Under the pieces are notes generated by a model. That model made no database searches, had not been told where the DNA came from, and was given only the letters and a program-made list of their open reading frames with translations. The translations under genes were made by a program, and so were the position numbers. A stretch of DNA of 64,000 nucleotides from S015-6 sp964384945 (GTDB lineage Bacteria; Desulfobacterota; DSWW01), in the NCBI GenBank assembly GCA_964384945.1, contig CAYLMK010000021.1, positions 1 through 64,000 of the forward strand, written 5' to 3'. Numbering within the stretch: the first letter of the stretch is position 1; each line of letters begins with the position of its first letter. Below are positions 55,882 through 64,000 of the stretch, piece by piece.

Positions 55882-57519
55882 TCACGGCACAATCGGCCGC
55901 GGACGATAGGTGCACCAGGACGAGGGGAACCGAACCCCCTGCACGGCGAGGCACTGGACCCGGTAGCCGAAGGCGGCGCCGGTCAGGATCTGCGCGGCCA
56001 CGTCCGCAACCTTCCGGTTGCCCACATCCTCCAGGTAGGAGCGCATCGCCCAGGCATTGAAGGCCCCCATGGACGGACCGCACCAGATTTGATAGTCCAT
56101 TTCCCTTCCCGGTTCTCCCGTGTTGGACCAGTTCGAAGAAAGCCCGAGGTACCACCGGAAGACCAGGGCCATTTTCCGCTTCGGCTGGGAGGCCGCCCTT
56201 TCGATCTGGCTCGGGTCTCTCTCGGCAAAATAGGCTGCCGTGCTCTCCCAGATCCGCTCCAGGCTGTTCCGGAAGATCTGTTTCTCAAGCTTTTCCCTCT
56301 CCGCGGGCGGAATTTCTTCCAGAGAATTGTAGCGCGTATACAGCTCATAGAGCTTGTGCGCGCGCATCGGAAACAGGGTTCCCCGTTTGAGAACCTGCAG
56401 CCTGACGCCCATCTCGAACATGTCCGCTGCGGGCGCCATGCTTACATCCGCCATTTCCGCCTTGCCCAGCAAGGCCTTCGTGTGGGCGGACGCGCCCGCC
56501 TCGACGCACGACTGATTGATCGAACCGGTGCCGACATAGGCGGCCCCCATCATGAAAGCGGCCAGGGCCGCCGTCGGCGTTCCGATACCGCCCGCCGCGC
56601 CCACCCGCACCGGCTGCTCGAAACGGTGCTTCTCCTGCAGCTCGTCCCGCAGGGCGATCAGGGAGGGCAGGAGCGCCGTGAGGGGGCGGTTGTCGGTGTG
56701 TCCCGCGGAATCGGCCTCCGCCGTCACATCGTCCGCCATGGGCACCTGCCCGGAGAGCCTGGCCTGCTCCTCGGTAATCCGTCCCTGGTCCACAAGGGGC
56801 TGCAGGAGCCTGGCCGGAGGCGGCTCCATGAACTTGGCGGCCACCTCCCTTCGGGAGACCTTTGCGATGATCCGGTTTCCGATCTCGACCCGCCCCAGGG
56901 CGTCCCGCGTGAGCCCGGCCGCCCGGTACCGGACCACATGAGGCGTCAGATCCAGAAAGGCGGCCGCCTCCACGCACCGAACCCCGTGGGCGAGGTAGAG
57001 GTCGACGCATTCGCGCTCGAGGGCGGGCTCGTTCGGGCTGTGAATGAGGTTGAACGCGTAAGGCCCGCGGGGAAGGGCCGCCTGAATGCGCGCAATCGCA
57101 TCCCGCACGCGCTGAGGCAGCAGACCCGCCGCGCCGAAGGATCCCAGGAAGCCCGCCCGGCCGAGGGCGATCACCATCTCTTCCGAGGCGATCCCGTTCG
57201 CCATGGCGCCGGCGTAATAGGAGAATCGCGTGCCATGGTCCTTCCGGAAACCCTCATCCCCGAGACGTTCCATCGGCAAGGGAGGCGCCCAGGCCACGGC
57301 CTCCAGGGATCCTCCGCCCGCACGGGCCGTCTCCTCCCACCGGCCGTCATGGGTCAAGCCGATCCGCTCCCCTTCCCGCACGGCGTAGCAGGGGCTTCCC
57401 AATGTCAGCAGGGCTTCCCGGACGCCCGTTTCGTCAAAGACAACCGATTCGATCGGACCGGTCCAGCCTCCTGTCCGCCCTTCGGATGCGGCCGCAAATC
57501 GCAAGCCTTTTCTTCTCAT
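55882..57519 (-). CDS. pfaD: PfaD-type enoyl reductase of a polyunsaturated/secondary lipid synthase
   Basis: A 545-residue FMN-dependent enoyl reductase of the PfaD family, which reduces enoyl-ACP intermediates in the Pfa synthase. Typical segments are YYAGAMANGIASEEMVIALG, GPYAFNLIHSPNEPALE, the FMN-phosphate region VGAAGGIGTP (306-315) and the C-terminal SNWSNTGEPGREMDYQIWCG. Its ATG overlaps the stop of the megasynthase by four bases (ATGA), so translation is coupled. Homology does not extend into the open frame beyond 57519. Confidence 0.95.
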   Translation of the reverse strand: MRRKGLRFAAASEGRTGGWTGPIESVVFDETGVREALLTLGSPCYAVREGERIGLTHDGRWEETARAGGGSLEAVAWAPPLPMERLGDEGFRKDHGTRFSYYAGAMANGIASEEMVIALGRAGFLGSFGAAGLLPQRVRDAIARIQAALPRGPYAFNLIHSPNEPALERECVDLYLAHGVRCVEAAAFLDLTPHVVRYRAAGLTRDALGRVEIGNRIIAKVSRREVAAKFMEPPPARLLQPLVDQGRITEEQARLSGQVPMADDVTAEADSAGHTDNRPLTALLPSLIALRDELQEKHRFEQPVRVGAAGGIGTPTAALAAFMMGAAYVGTGSINQSCVEAGASAHTKALLGKAEMADVSMAPAADMFEMGVRLQVLKRGTLFPMRAHKLYELYTRYNSLEEIPPAEREKLEKQIFRNSLERIWESTAAYFAERDPSQIERAASQPKRKMALVFRWYLGLSSNWSNTGEPGREMDYQIWCGPSMGAFNAWAMRSYLEDVGNRKVADVAAQILTGAAFGYRVQCLAVQGVRFPSSWCTYRPRPIVP

Positions 57520-60500
57520 CGATGAGGCTCCTCTTCCACCAGCACCATGCCCAGGTCCCGAAAATCGACCACAACCGTTTCGCCCAGGAGGATGTCCACG
57601 TTCGCGATCGCATAGGGCCGCGGGTCCGTGCCGATCTCTTTGACCTCCATCCGGTAGGTGAAGCGCTTGTGCTTCCGTACGATCTGGCCCCGGCAACGCA
57701 CCTTCTGGGGCACCCCGGGAAGGGGCTGAAAGCGAGCATTGCGGGCGCACGTCTGCAGTCCCAGGTAGAGCATGTAGAATCTCATGAGCTGTCCGCAGCC
57801 CTCGGCCATCAGGGAGCCTGCCAGCACCTCGTCATCCTTGAAGTGACAGGGGAAATACCAGTGGTTCGGCTCCAGGTCCTTCTGCGCAACAACGAGGCCG
57901 AGCCCCCACGCGCCGCCTCGGGGATCGACCGAGACGACCCTGTCCATCATCAGCATCGGCTCCGCAGTGAAGACCGGCGAACGGTTCCGCCCGCTCGGGT
58001 CGTAGTCCGTTCCGAAACAGCCGGCCGGGTTTCTCCGCGCAAGCTCCACCAGACGCTCTCGCTCAAAGGCGGATCGGCTGCAGACAAGCAGCGGGTCGAA
58101 GCGCTTTTGCTCGACCTTCTTCTTGTCCTCGATCTCCTGTTCGGTCAGTACGATGCCCCGCCCCCCTTCGAGTTCCTGATCGGTGAAAAAGCCCGCACAC
58201 CCCCCACGCATTTCCAGGACCCTCTTGTCGCGAACGAAGCAATCGTAGCTGAAAAAGAACAGCGTTGGACCGCTCGTCCGAACAAAGGAGTGGATCTTGA
58301 TATCGTACCGAAGGGTCTCCCCCTCCCGAGGAATCTCGTCCAGGAACGTCATCGTGCAATCGAGCAGCCGATAGACCCGTTCCCCCTTGCACTCGAAATC
58401 GATTCCCAGGTAACTGATGAGCAACAGATCGCATTGCCCCGATTCGACGGCAACGGCCCAGGGGATCTCGCCGTCCACCGAGTACCAGGCGTTTCGGGGA
58501 ATGTCGTATTCGGTCGTGATCGAGCAGGGGCGGAAGACGCCCGTCTCCGCATTGAGCCGGGTCACGCGGGTCACGAGCAGATAAGGCTCCATCGGCAGCC
58601 GCACGCACCGCCGATAGGTGTCAACAACGGCGAATCGCTCTCCGAAGACGTTCGATATCCTGCCTTCGGCGAACTCCCTGAGATCGGCGTAGTCCCACAC
58701 GACCCCGGGGGGCTTGGGCCCTCCCGGCCGCCTCCGTGGAGGCGGAGGGTACATGCGCAGGAGATCCTCGAAGGTGGGCGTGGCGCTCGGGATCGGAGGG
58801 CCCGGTCGGCCTTGGCGACCTGCCGGAATGGAACGGGCCTGTCCGGCATCCGGGCTCCGGGTGGCCGGCCGCCTCGGTGCCGCGGTTCCCTCCGGAGTCA
58901 CGGACGGGGAAGCCGGACCTTGCGCCGCCAGCCGCATCTGGAGCCGGATCGTTTCGCCGATCTGCCGGAGACCTTCCCTGCGCGCCTCGAGAAAGGCCAG
59001 GTGAGCCGAACGCAGCGCGGCAAGAGCCCCGCCGTCCTGTCCGGCCGGGTCGCCTGTTTCCGGAGCGAGTCCCGCCGCAGGCCGGTAAGGCGCCGGTTCC
59101 GGCAAGGGCCGCTCCGGGGAGGGGGAGGCCTCCAGGGCGCTGCGGCGGACCGTCGGGCGAATTGCCTGAAACCGCCTCCGATTCTCTTCGCTCAGGATCG
59201 CCGCATCGATTCGGCCGCCTCCGACCGAGGTGGATTTCACCAGGGAGTGACTCGATTTCTTCTCCGGCCGGGGAAGGGCAAACAGAGGGGACAGGTCCAG
59301 ATCGACATCGTGGCTGCATAGCCTCGCCAGGGCCCGCACGATCGAGGTCTTCCCGCCCGCTCCCTTTCGGTCCACGGAAACCGCCAGATGCGCTTGGCCT
59401 GCGAGGATCTCCCCGATCCAGTTCGTGCAGTTCTCGCGGGGTCCCACCTCGACGAAGACCCGTGCCCCGTCCTCGTATGCGCTGCGGACGAGTCGGGGAA
59501 AGTCGATCGTCCGGCAGTAGATCGCAGCGATGTTTTCGGCAACCGTATCGGCGTCGATCGGGAGAGGACCGAACCGGTCCGCCGAATAGAAATCGATACC
59601 GGCAACCGGCCGGACCGGCAGCCGGTGCATCTTCACGAGCTCGCCATAGGCCGGCCGCGCAACCTCGCAGTGGATGGCGTCCGGCATGGGCACGTCGAAG
59701 AACTCGCACCCGAGCCTTTGCATCACCCTCTGGCAGGCTCCCCTCTCGCCGGAGATGACGACCTCCTGCGGCGTGTTGATGAATGTGAGGTACGCACGCT
59801 CTTCCCCCTCAAGGGCCTGCCGGAGATCCTCCGGAGAGGCGCGAAGGCGATACGCGTGCCAGATCTTCTCTCCCTTCCCCGTTGCCTGCGGAAGACCCCA
59901 GGCCTTCCGGACGATCTCCATCGGCCCTGCCAGCTGCGTCCGGAAGGCAGGCGATCTTCGCAGCTTCTCGCTCATCTCATCGGTCTCCCCCCACACGCCG
60001 AGGGCATGCATCATCGAAACCTCGCCCATGCTGTACCCCAAAGCGAGCCGAGGGACCACGCCGAAGCAGTCTCGAAGGATCTTCGTGAAGACGATCGCAA
60101 AGATGATCCCGCTTTCAAAAAGGGCGATGGGGTTTTCCAGCAGGGCGTCTTCGTGACCCTTGACCTCCCCGGGGGACAAACGGAAAAGGCTTCGAGGATA
60201 GAGAAGCCGCTCTCCCACCATGCTGCCCAGCCGCGAAGATCGCTTGCAGAGCTCGTCGTACACGCGCGGAAACAGCTGGAACAGGTCTCGCCCCAGGCCC
60301 AGGTAGGAGTTGAGCCCGCCCGGATAGACGAACGCGATCTTACCGGCCTTTCCCAGGGGCGCGGGCGTGAAGTAGCTTCCCCGCGGGGAGGCCCAGGGGC
60401 CTGCGCACCGATAGGCCTCCTGAACGCCCGGGCCGGCCGTCTCGATCTCCAGGAGGAGTTCTTCCCTGTCGCGGCCCACGAGCGCGAGGGTGCCCGCAGC

Positions 60501-63464
60501 CGGGTTTCTTCTCCGCCATGTCTCATACCTGTCGGCCAGGACCGGGGCCAGGGGGGACCCGGCGCGAAGCAACCGCTTGAGCTCATCGAGGGCCCTCCGC
60601 AAATCCTCGGGACCCAGGACGGCCACCGGCACCAGGAAGGGCGGCGACGAAGCCAGATAGGCACCGTCCCGGGGCTCTCGGGCCGCTGCCTCGGAGAGGA
60701 TCAGGTGAGAGCAGGTCTCATCCCTTCCCAGACCGCTCACCGCCGCCACCCTTTTCTCCCGTCCCTCTTCCAGGAACCATGTCGTCGATTCCAAAGGCAC
60801 GTAGAACGGGCTCTCCTGCCAAGCCGAGGCGAATTTCGGTCCCGACCATCCGGGAGTCCCCGGAAGGTACCGGTGATAGAGGCACAGAGCGGTCTTGATC
60901 AGGCTCGCCATGCCCGACGCGGCGAAGGTGTGCCCGATGTTTGCCTTCACGCTGCCCAGCGCACACGCCAACGTCCGACCCCCGTCCCGGTACGCCTCGA
61001 TCAGACCGTGGATCTCCGCCTCGTCCTCCTCCGGGACGCCGCTTCCGGACACCTCGAGATATCCGATGCTCGAAGGCCCAAGACCTCCGTCGGCAAAGGC
61101 CCGGCGGCAGGCCTCGGCGACCGAGGCCCCGGAGACGCCACGGGCAAATCCGATCCCGTCGATCGTGGCGAAGATACGATCCCCGTCCCGTTCCGCGCGA
61201 TCGAGCCGTTTCAGCACGACCGCCCCCGCCCCTTCCCCCACGCTCCAGCCGTCCACGCCTTCGTCGAAGCTCATCGTGTGGGAGCCCCGGTTGACCCGGC
61301 ACTCCCTGTTTCGCCACAGCACGTGTTCGGGCCCACCGGCCAGATCCACGGCGCCGACCAGGACCGCGTCCACTTCCGACTTCTCGAGCAGCAAGCGCGC
61401 AACCTGCAGGGCCTTGAAGAGAGAGTTTTCCTCGGAGGAGACCGTGAACGCCGGGCCGGAAAAATCCCATAATGAGGAAACACGCGAGGCCATGATGTTG
61501 CCGACGTAGCTGGTCATCCGGTTGATCTTGCCCACTGCGTGAATGCTGTTCTGAGCGGCCGCCAGGAGCTCCCCTCGGACCTCCGGGGAGAGCAAGAAGT
61601 CGCCGTGAGGGAAGGTCTGTTCGAACTGGGACGAGAGGTTGATCCGGGCCTTCATCTGATGGAGGGCGAGGTCCGTCTCCATGGCGATCACGACCGCCAC
61701 GTTCTTCCCCTGCCGTATGCCGGTCTGCCGCAGGGCACCGTCGGCGACCTTCAGGGCAAGAAGATGCTGCGGAATCAGTCGGTCGTCCTCCATCGGCGGG
61801 ATTTTGAACTGCATGAAATCAATTTCGAAGCTTTCGATGTATGCGCCCTCCGGGGCCCTGCCGCCTTCGAACCCGAAGCGTTCGAGCAGACCCGGGCTGC
61901 TGTCGATCCCTTTCCAGCGGTCAACCGGAAGCGCAGTGAAAAGCCGGATTCCGTCGCAGGAGGTGCGATGAAAGGAAGACAGCCCCTCGCAGGCGCCGAA
62001 AAAGGCATCCATCCCCACGATCGCCATTCGAAAGGACCCTCCGGCTCCCTGGGGCCGGGTCGACGCAAGGGCATTGCCCCTCGCCCGCTCGGCAGGGAGC
62101 GCTTCGAGCCCCTCCCTCTCCAGAATCAGATGGGCATTCGTGCCTCCCAATCCGAACGCGCTCACCGCGGCGCGCCGCCCGGTCCGCCCCTCCGGCCAGG
62201 GCACCGTTTGATTCGGAATTCTCTCGGCCGTGATGACCCTAGTCTTCGAACTCTGCGGATCCCTCAGGTCGATGGTGGGCGGAATCCGCCCCCGCTCCAT
62301 GCCCAGGATGACCTTGATCAGACCCGCCATGCCGGCCGCGGTGAGCAAATGGCCGAGATTGGATTTGACGGCACCGACCCGGGGCGAGGCTCCGAAGGCG
62401 CCGAAAAAGGCGTCCATGGAATTCAGTTCGACCTTGTCTCCCAGCGGGGTTCCCGTGGCGTGGCATTCCACGAAATCAACGCTCCTCGGGTCGACTCCGC
62501 TCTGATCGTAGGCCCGTTCAAAGGCGAACCTCTGTCCCTTCGGATTGGGGCTGAGCACCGACTGGCCCCTTCCATCGTTCGACAGGCCGCCGCCCAGAAC
62601 GGCGGCATGGATCCGGTCCCCGTCCCGAACGGCATCGCTCCATCTCTTCAGCACGAGCATGCCCGCGCCTTCCCCCGCAACCAGCCCCGCGGAATTCCTG
62701 TCGAGGGGCGCGCTTCTCTCGGTTTCCTCCGGGTAGGCCTGGAAAATGGAGAACCCCATGTGCACAAACAGAGGGTCCGCCGCGCTCACCGCTCCCGCCA
62801 GCATGAGGTCGGCCTCCCTGGCCTGAAGCAGGTCGCAGGCCAGCCTGACCGAATACAGGGAAGAGGCACAGGCGGCATCCAGGGCAAAGCAGGGACCGGA
62901 CAAGGAGAGGGCCTTGGCGACGACGGCGGCCGGATAGCCCGCGGTCCTCCGGTTGAGGCCGTCGACCTCCCGGAAGGGGGCGAACGGGGCGAGCCGGAAG
63001 TCTTCCCTGCCGAGGAGCGTGCGCAGACAGGACTCGACGACTTCATGGTAGATCGGAACAAGGAGGTGATTGGAGGACTTGGTGGGCATGGACAGGTTGC
63101 CCAGGATGACGCCGCAGCGGGCGAGGATCTCCTGGCGGCCGAGACAGCCAGCGTCCCTGAGCGCCTCTCGCGCTACATGGAGGGACCACTGGAATACGTC
63201 GTCCAGCCGCAGAACGAAAGACTCCGGCACATGAAACCCGGAAGGATCCATGCAAAAATCGAGAATATAACCACCTCGAACGCAGTAGAACCTGTCCGGA
63301 ACGCCCTTGCGGGGATCGTAGAAATGCCTGACGGGCATTCCCATCTTTTCGTCCGTAACCTCGGATCGGGAATCCCTTCCCTCCACAAGATTCCGCCAGA
63401 ACGCTTCGGGTCCCTGCGCCCCTGGAAACAGGCACGAGAGGCCGATCACGGCTATCTTTTCCAT
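57516..63464 (-). CDS. Pfa-type megasynthase, KS-CLF-AT-DH-DH
   Basis: A 1982-residue iterative fatty-acid/polyketide-like synthase; start chosen at ATG 63464 (another ATG five codons upstream). Domains: ketosynthase 1-455 with Cys199 (DAACASS), His335 (ECHATGTPLGD) and His372 (KSNLGH). A chain-length-factor-like KS spans 480-925, where the cysteine position is Glu679 (FTVSSEENS) and the HATGT motif is SGSGVP, so it is inactive in condensation. An acyltransferase spans about 1040-1385 with Ser1145 (GYSMGE) and His1265. A disordered Pro/Arg linker spans about 1400-1575. Two hot-dog dehydratase domains follow: DH1 about 1610-1770 (GEIPWAVAVESGQCDLLL) and DH2 about 1815-1975 with His1874 and Glu1888 (WYFPCHF ... 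AGSLMAEG). No ketoreductase or carrier domain is present. The order matches PfaC with an added AT, close to myxobacterial Pfa3 without its last domain. Confidence 0.93.
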   Translation of the reverse strand: MEKIAVIGLSCLFPGAQGPEAFWRNLVEGRDSRSEVTDEKMGMPVRHFYDPRKGVPDRFYCVRGGYILDFCMDPSGFHVPESFVLRLDDVFQWSLHVAREALRDAGCLGRQEILARCGVILGNLSMPTKSSNHLLVPIYHEVVESCLRTLLGREDFRLAPFAPFREVDGLNRRTAGYPAAVVAKALSLSGPCFALDAACASSLYSVRLACDLLQAREADLMLAGAVSAADPLFVHMGFSIFQAYPEETERSAPLDRNSAGLVAGEGAGMLVLKRWSDAVRDGDRIHAAVLGGGLSNDGRGQSVLSPNPKGQRFAFERAYDQSGVDPRSVDFVECHATGTPLGDKVELNSMDAFFGAFGASPRVGAVKSNLGHLLTAAGMAGLIKVILGMERGRIPPTIDLRDPQSSKTRVITAERIPNQTVPWPEGRTGRRAAVSAFGLGGTNAHLILEREGLEALPAERARGNALASTRPQGAGGSFRMAIVGMDAFFGACEGLSSFHRTSCDGIRLFTALPVDRWKGIDSSPGLLERFGFEGGRAPEGAYIESFEIDFMQFKIPPMEDDRLIPQHLLALKVADGALRQTGIRQGKNVAVVIAMETDLALHQMKARINLSSQFEQTFPHGDFLLSPEVRGELLAAAQNSIHAVGKINRMTSYVGNIMASRVSSLWDFSGPAFTVSSEENSLFKALQVARLLLEKSEVDAVLVGAVDLAGGPEHVLWRNRECRVNRGSHTMSFDEGVDGWSVGEGAGAVVLKRLDRAERDGDRIFATIDGIGFARGVSGASVAEACRRAFADGGLGPSSIGYLEVSGSGVPEEDEAEIHGLIEAYRDGGRTLACALGSVKANIGHTFAASGMASLIKTALCLYHRYLPGTPGWSGPKFASAWQESPFYVPLESTTWFLEEGREKRVAAVSGLGRDETCSHLILSEAAAREPRDGAYLASSPPFLVPVAVLGPEDLRRALDELKRLLRAGSPLAPVLADRYETWRRRNPAAGTLALVGRDREELLLEIETAGPGVQEAYRCAGPWASPRGSYFTPAPLGKAGKIAFVYPGGLNSYLGLGRDLFQLFPRVYDELCKRSSRLGSMVGERLLYPRSLFRLSPGEVKGHEDALLENPIALFESGIIFAIVFTKILRDCFGVVPRLALGYSMGEVSMMHALGVWGETDEMSEKLRRSPAFRTQLAGPMEIVRKAWGLPQATGKGEKIWHAYRLRASPEDLRQALEGEERAYLTFINTPQEVVISGERGACQRVMQRLGCEFFDVPMPDAIHCEVARPAYGELVKMHRLPVRPVAGIDFYSADRFGPLPIDADTVAENIAAIYCRTIDFPRLVRSAYEDGARVFVEVGPRENCTNWIGEILAGQAHLAVSVDRKGAGGKTSIVRALARLCSHDVDLDLSPLFALPRPEKKSSHSLVKSTSVGGGRIDAAILSEENRRRFQAIRPTVRRSALEASPSPERPLPEPAPYRPAAGLAPETGDPAGQDGGALAALRSAHLAFLEARREGLRQIGETIRLQMRLAAQGPASPSVTPEGTAAPRRPATRSPDAGQARSIPAGRQGRPGPPIPSATPTFEDLLRMYPPPPRRRPGGPKPPGVVWDYADLREFAEGRISNVFGERFAVVDTYRRCVRLPMEPYLLVTRVTRLNAETGVFRPCSITTEYDIPRNAWYSVDGEIPWAVAVESGQCDLLLISYLGIDFECKGERVYRLLDCTMTFLDEIPREGETLRYDIKIHSFVRTSGPTLFFFSYDCFVRDKRVLEMRGGCAGFFTDQELEGGRGIVLTEQEIEDKKKVEQKRFDPLLVCSRSAFERERLVELARRNPAGCFGTDYDPSGRNRSPVFTAEPMLMMDRVVSVDPRGGAWGLGLVVAQKDLEPNHWYFPCHFKDDEVLAGSLMAEGCGQLMRFYMLYLGLQTCARNARFQPLPGVPQKVRCRGQIVRKHKRFTYRMEVKEIGTDPRPYAIANVDILLGETVVVDFRDLGMVLVEEEPHR

Positions 63465-63510
63465 TCCATACCCTGTCATCGGATTCGTGGTCTCCGGCCC
63501 CCCCGATCGG

Positions 63511-64000
63511 TCAGAGCCAGGCAGACAGATCCACCGGCACTCGATGGCCGACGAGCTGGGCCAGAACACGAACGAGGGAAGCCTGGTCCTTCACGCCCTT
63601 TACGTTGACCGCCATGGCCAGGTGGTCCCTGCCTTCCAGGATTTGATCGATCAAGCCGGAGCAGAACTTGCGGGATCCGAGTTCGATGAACAGGCGGACC
63701 CCGTCTTCGTAAGCCTTGTCCACCAAACGAGGGAAATCCACGAGCTCGCAATAGGCCTTGGCAATGCTGTGCGCCACGGCCCCGGAACGAAGGGGAACCG
63801 GTTGGTAGCAGGAGGAGGAATAGAATTTGACCTCCGGACGCTTGCCCACGGGAAGGGTGTACAGATCCACGATGCTTTCATACTCCCTCCGCGTCGGATC
63901 GCAGTGAATGGCAAGCTCCAGGCCCAGGGGATAGTATTTGCAGCCGAGCTTCTCGATGACCCTCCTGCAATCCCCCGGATGGCCCGCGATGACCACCTCC
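63511..64000 (-). CDS. C-terminal acyltransferase part of a Pfa-locus protein (partial)
   Basis: The frame enters from the right edge and ends 46 bases before the megasynthase. The 163 visible residues are the end of an acyltransferase domain: EVVIAGHPGD (the EVVISG-type motif), a catalytic-type histidine in LAIHCDPTR, the DFPRLVDKAYEDGVRLFIELGSR segment read in parts, and the closing VNVKGVKDQASLVRVLAQL. It is homologous to the AT of the next protein. An AT at the C-terminus immediately upstream of a PfaC-like gene fits PfaB. A PfaA-like protein ending in AT is the alternative. Confidence 0.85.
   Translation of the reverse strand, partial: EVVIAGHPGDCRRVIEKLGCKYYPLGLELAIHCDPTRREYESIVDLYTLPVGKRPEVKFYSSSCYQPVPLRSGAVAHSIAKAYCELVDFPRLVDKAYEDGVRLFIELGSRKFCSGLIDQILEGRDHLAMAVNVKGVKDQASLVRVLAQLVGHRVPVDLSAWL

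Noticed and set aside
59480..62045. Second ketosynthase as an active condensing domain
   Set aside because: The active-site cysteine position is Glu and the HATGT motif is lost, as in chain-length factors.
61539..63608. 689-codon plus-strand frame opposite the megasynthase
   Set aside because: It lies antisense to the conserved KS domains, shows no domain and has the Arg/Gly/Pro composition of a shadow frame. The same applies to 57402-59321 and 59388-61472.

Overview
This is a GC-rich bacterial chromosome segment. Gene content and order point to the former Deltaproteobacteria (Desulfobacterota-like): a rimP-nusA-ylxR-infB-DUF503-rbfA-truB-rpsO block followed by an M16 peptidase, a single-protein MglA-type GTPase, an RpoH with its RpoH box, FmdB and SPOR proteins, and a Pfa-type lipid synthase of the kind known from deltaproteobacteria and myxobacteria. 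The lineage call is an inference from gene families and synteny.

Layout. 1-1362: the right edge of an integrated element, with the 3' end of an unknown gene and a tyrosine integrase, abutting tRNA-Gly(CCC). 1451-5830: cell shape and envelope (mreB, rlpA), an FmdB zinc ribbon, an ECF sigma/zinc anti-sigma pair, a FYDL-type zinc ribbon protein and queH. 5888-19209: a long run of minus-strand genes. From upstream to downstream these are a family-2 glycosyltransferase, plant-type hisS and an FtsB-like protein, then (behind a promoter and a terminator) rimP-nusA-ylxR-infB-DUF503-rbfA-truB-rpsO-M16 protease-purB-pyrE. The usual pnp and DHH phosphoesterase genes are not in that block. 19423-24755: lnt, an alpha/beta hydrolase, and a coupled pair of a MoxR-like AAA+ ATPase and a 664-residue protein with a TraB-like N-terminus. 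24769-31388: an EF-G-2-type GTPase and a protein-maintenance operon (acylphosphatase, archease, two isoaspartate methyltransferases of which one is exported, a BFN-PDZ lipoprotein, enolase). 31649-35174: a LolA-like exported protein, queE, a small helical protein and an MglA GTPase with a long proline-rich tail. 35336-42654: a minus-strand operon led by a near-consensus promoter (SPOR protein, trpE, trpG, aminotransferase, homoserine dehydrogenase, FAD oxidoreductase, CPBP protease). 42862-48544: M48 protease, rpoH, a parvulin lipoprotein and two zinc-finger-less J proteins. 48612-54206: hydrolase, TrkH/TrkA potassium uptake, a DsbA-like lipoprotein and a phosphoesterase. 54356-64000: a nitronate-monooxygenase-like flavoprotein and, on the minus strand running in from beyond the right edge, a polyunsaturated/secondary-lipid synthase locus.

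The most distinctive content is that right-hand locus. An acyltransferase-terminated protein enters from outside the window, followed by a 1982-residue KS-CLF-AT-DH-DH megasynthase, a PfaD-type enoyl reductase overlapping it by ATGA, and a separate single-domain acyl carrier protein. The architecture resembles myxobacterial Pfa3 without its terminal acyltransferase. The product cannot be read from the sequence. The second item worth attention is the ATPase/TraB-like pair at 21944-24755, which lacks the von Willebrand A protein that usually accompanies such ATPases.

Most long open frames on the strand opposite these genes are GC-driven shadows and were left out. No rRNA, CRISPR array, insertion sequence or origin was seen. 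The longest stretch without a gene is about 260 bases (31389-31648), and it holds two divergent promoter candidates.
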